DNA of 5,266 bases, taken from NCBI GenBank assembly GCA_020426065.1, contig JAGQQT010000320.1, positions 1-5,266 of the forward strand. The letters run 5' to 3'. The translations under genes were made by a program, and so were the position numbers. The notes under the pieces were generated by a model that was not told where the DNA came from, made no database searches, and saw only the letters and a list, made by a program, of their open reading frames with translations. Positions within the stretch are counted from its first letter, which is position 1. Each line of letters opens with the position of its first letter. The stretch is from Planctomycetaceae bacterium. GTDB lineage: Bacteria > Planctomycetota > Planctomycetia > Planctomycetales > Planctomycetaceae. Below, piece after piece: positions 5,042 to 5,266 of this stretch.

Positions 5042-5266
5042 ATTGACGGTCACCCGCAAAGTCCACTTCCAGACCGGGAAGGCGGGGAGTAGACACATCG
5101 AGAACGGTTCAGCCCGGAAACCAGCTCCCGCACGATTGCCACGGATCACGAAACTGATGGCCCTCTCGATTTACTACGACCAGCTGATCCGTGACGGCCA
5201 CGTGGCCGACTACGAGGAACTGGCCCGCCTGGGCCAAGTCACCCGGGCCCGGATGACACAGATCAT
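5034..5266 (+). CDS. Small helix-turn-helix protein, N-terminal part (cut by right edge)
   Basis: The frame is open from ATG 5034 to the window end (77 complete codons). After a basic N-terminus (RKVHF, then SARKPAPARLPRI) comes a helix (TKLMALSIYYDQLIRDG, residues 39-55). It is followed by VADYEELARLGQVTRARMTQI (57-77), which reads as a helix-turn-helix whose recognition helix starts at VTRARMTQI. From memory, ORFs with this ADYxELARLGxVTRAR pattern recur directly after recombinases of this kind; the remainder would be a short leucine-rich tail. It overlaps the recombinase by 8 nt. A DNA-binding co-factor, for example a directionality factor or a regulator of the cassette, is plausible but not shown. 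No catalytic motif is visible. Confidence 0.75.
   Translation, partial: MSELTVTRKVHFQTGKAGSRHIENGSARKPAPARLPRITKLMALSIYYDQLIRDGHVADYEELARLGQVTRARMTQI

Noticed and set aside
1..5266. CRISPR array, tRNA, rRNA or insertion-sequence ends
   Set aside because: No regularly spaced repeats, cloverleaf-like segments or transposase with terminal inverted repeats were seen.

Overview
The window is a piece of bacterial accessory DNA, most likely from a planctomycete (a Gimesia- or Rubinisphaera-like lineage). I infer this from the moderate GC content, the planctomycete style of the partial sigma factor, and the DUF2924 plus serine-recombinase pairing that I associate with that phylum among others. No rRNA, tRNA or housekeeping gene is present to fix the taxonomy. 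Genes cover nearly everything: the longest gene-free stretches are 286-467 (182 nt) and 2602-2782 (181 nt).

Left part (1-2601), minus strand, read right to left. A 409-aa protein of unknown function (1372-2601) is followed, with a 74-nt overlap, by a 325-aa unknown protein (468-1445) that has a cysteine-rich, zinc-binding-like patch and a C-terminal helix-turn-helix. After a 182-nt gap rich in inverted repeats comes the N-terminal part of a sigma-70-like protein (1-285) that runs off the left edge. The 21 nt spanning the start sites of the second and third genes match at 17 positions, and the start region of the sigma gene can pair with an upstream 8-nt complement.

Right part (2783-5266), plus strand. 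A 44-aa small ORF, a 168-aa DUF2924 protein, a 514-aa large serine recombinase with an intact catalytic motif set, and the N-terminal part of a small helix-turn-helix protein cut by the right edge. The last three have clear Shine-Dalgarno sequences and overlap by 14 and 8 nt, so they look translationally coupled. This is a compact integration/excision cassette, with DUF2924 and the HTH protein as plausible DNA-binding partners of the recombinase.

The two parts diverge from the AT-richer 2602-2782 region, which holds a candidate promoter for the left operon and several short inverted repeats. The simplest reading is one end of an integrative element: a recombinase cassette on one side and, on the other, cargo or control genes that include an element-borne sigma factor. 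The two unknown proteins plus the sigma factor are the part most likely to be undescribed. A defence or regulatory role cannot be claimed from sequence alone.
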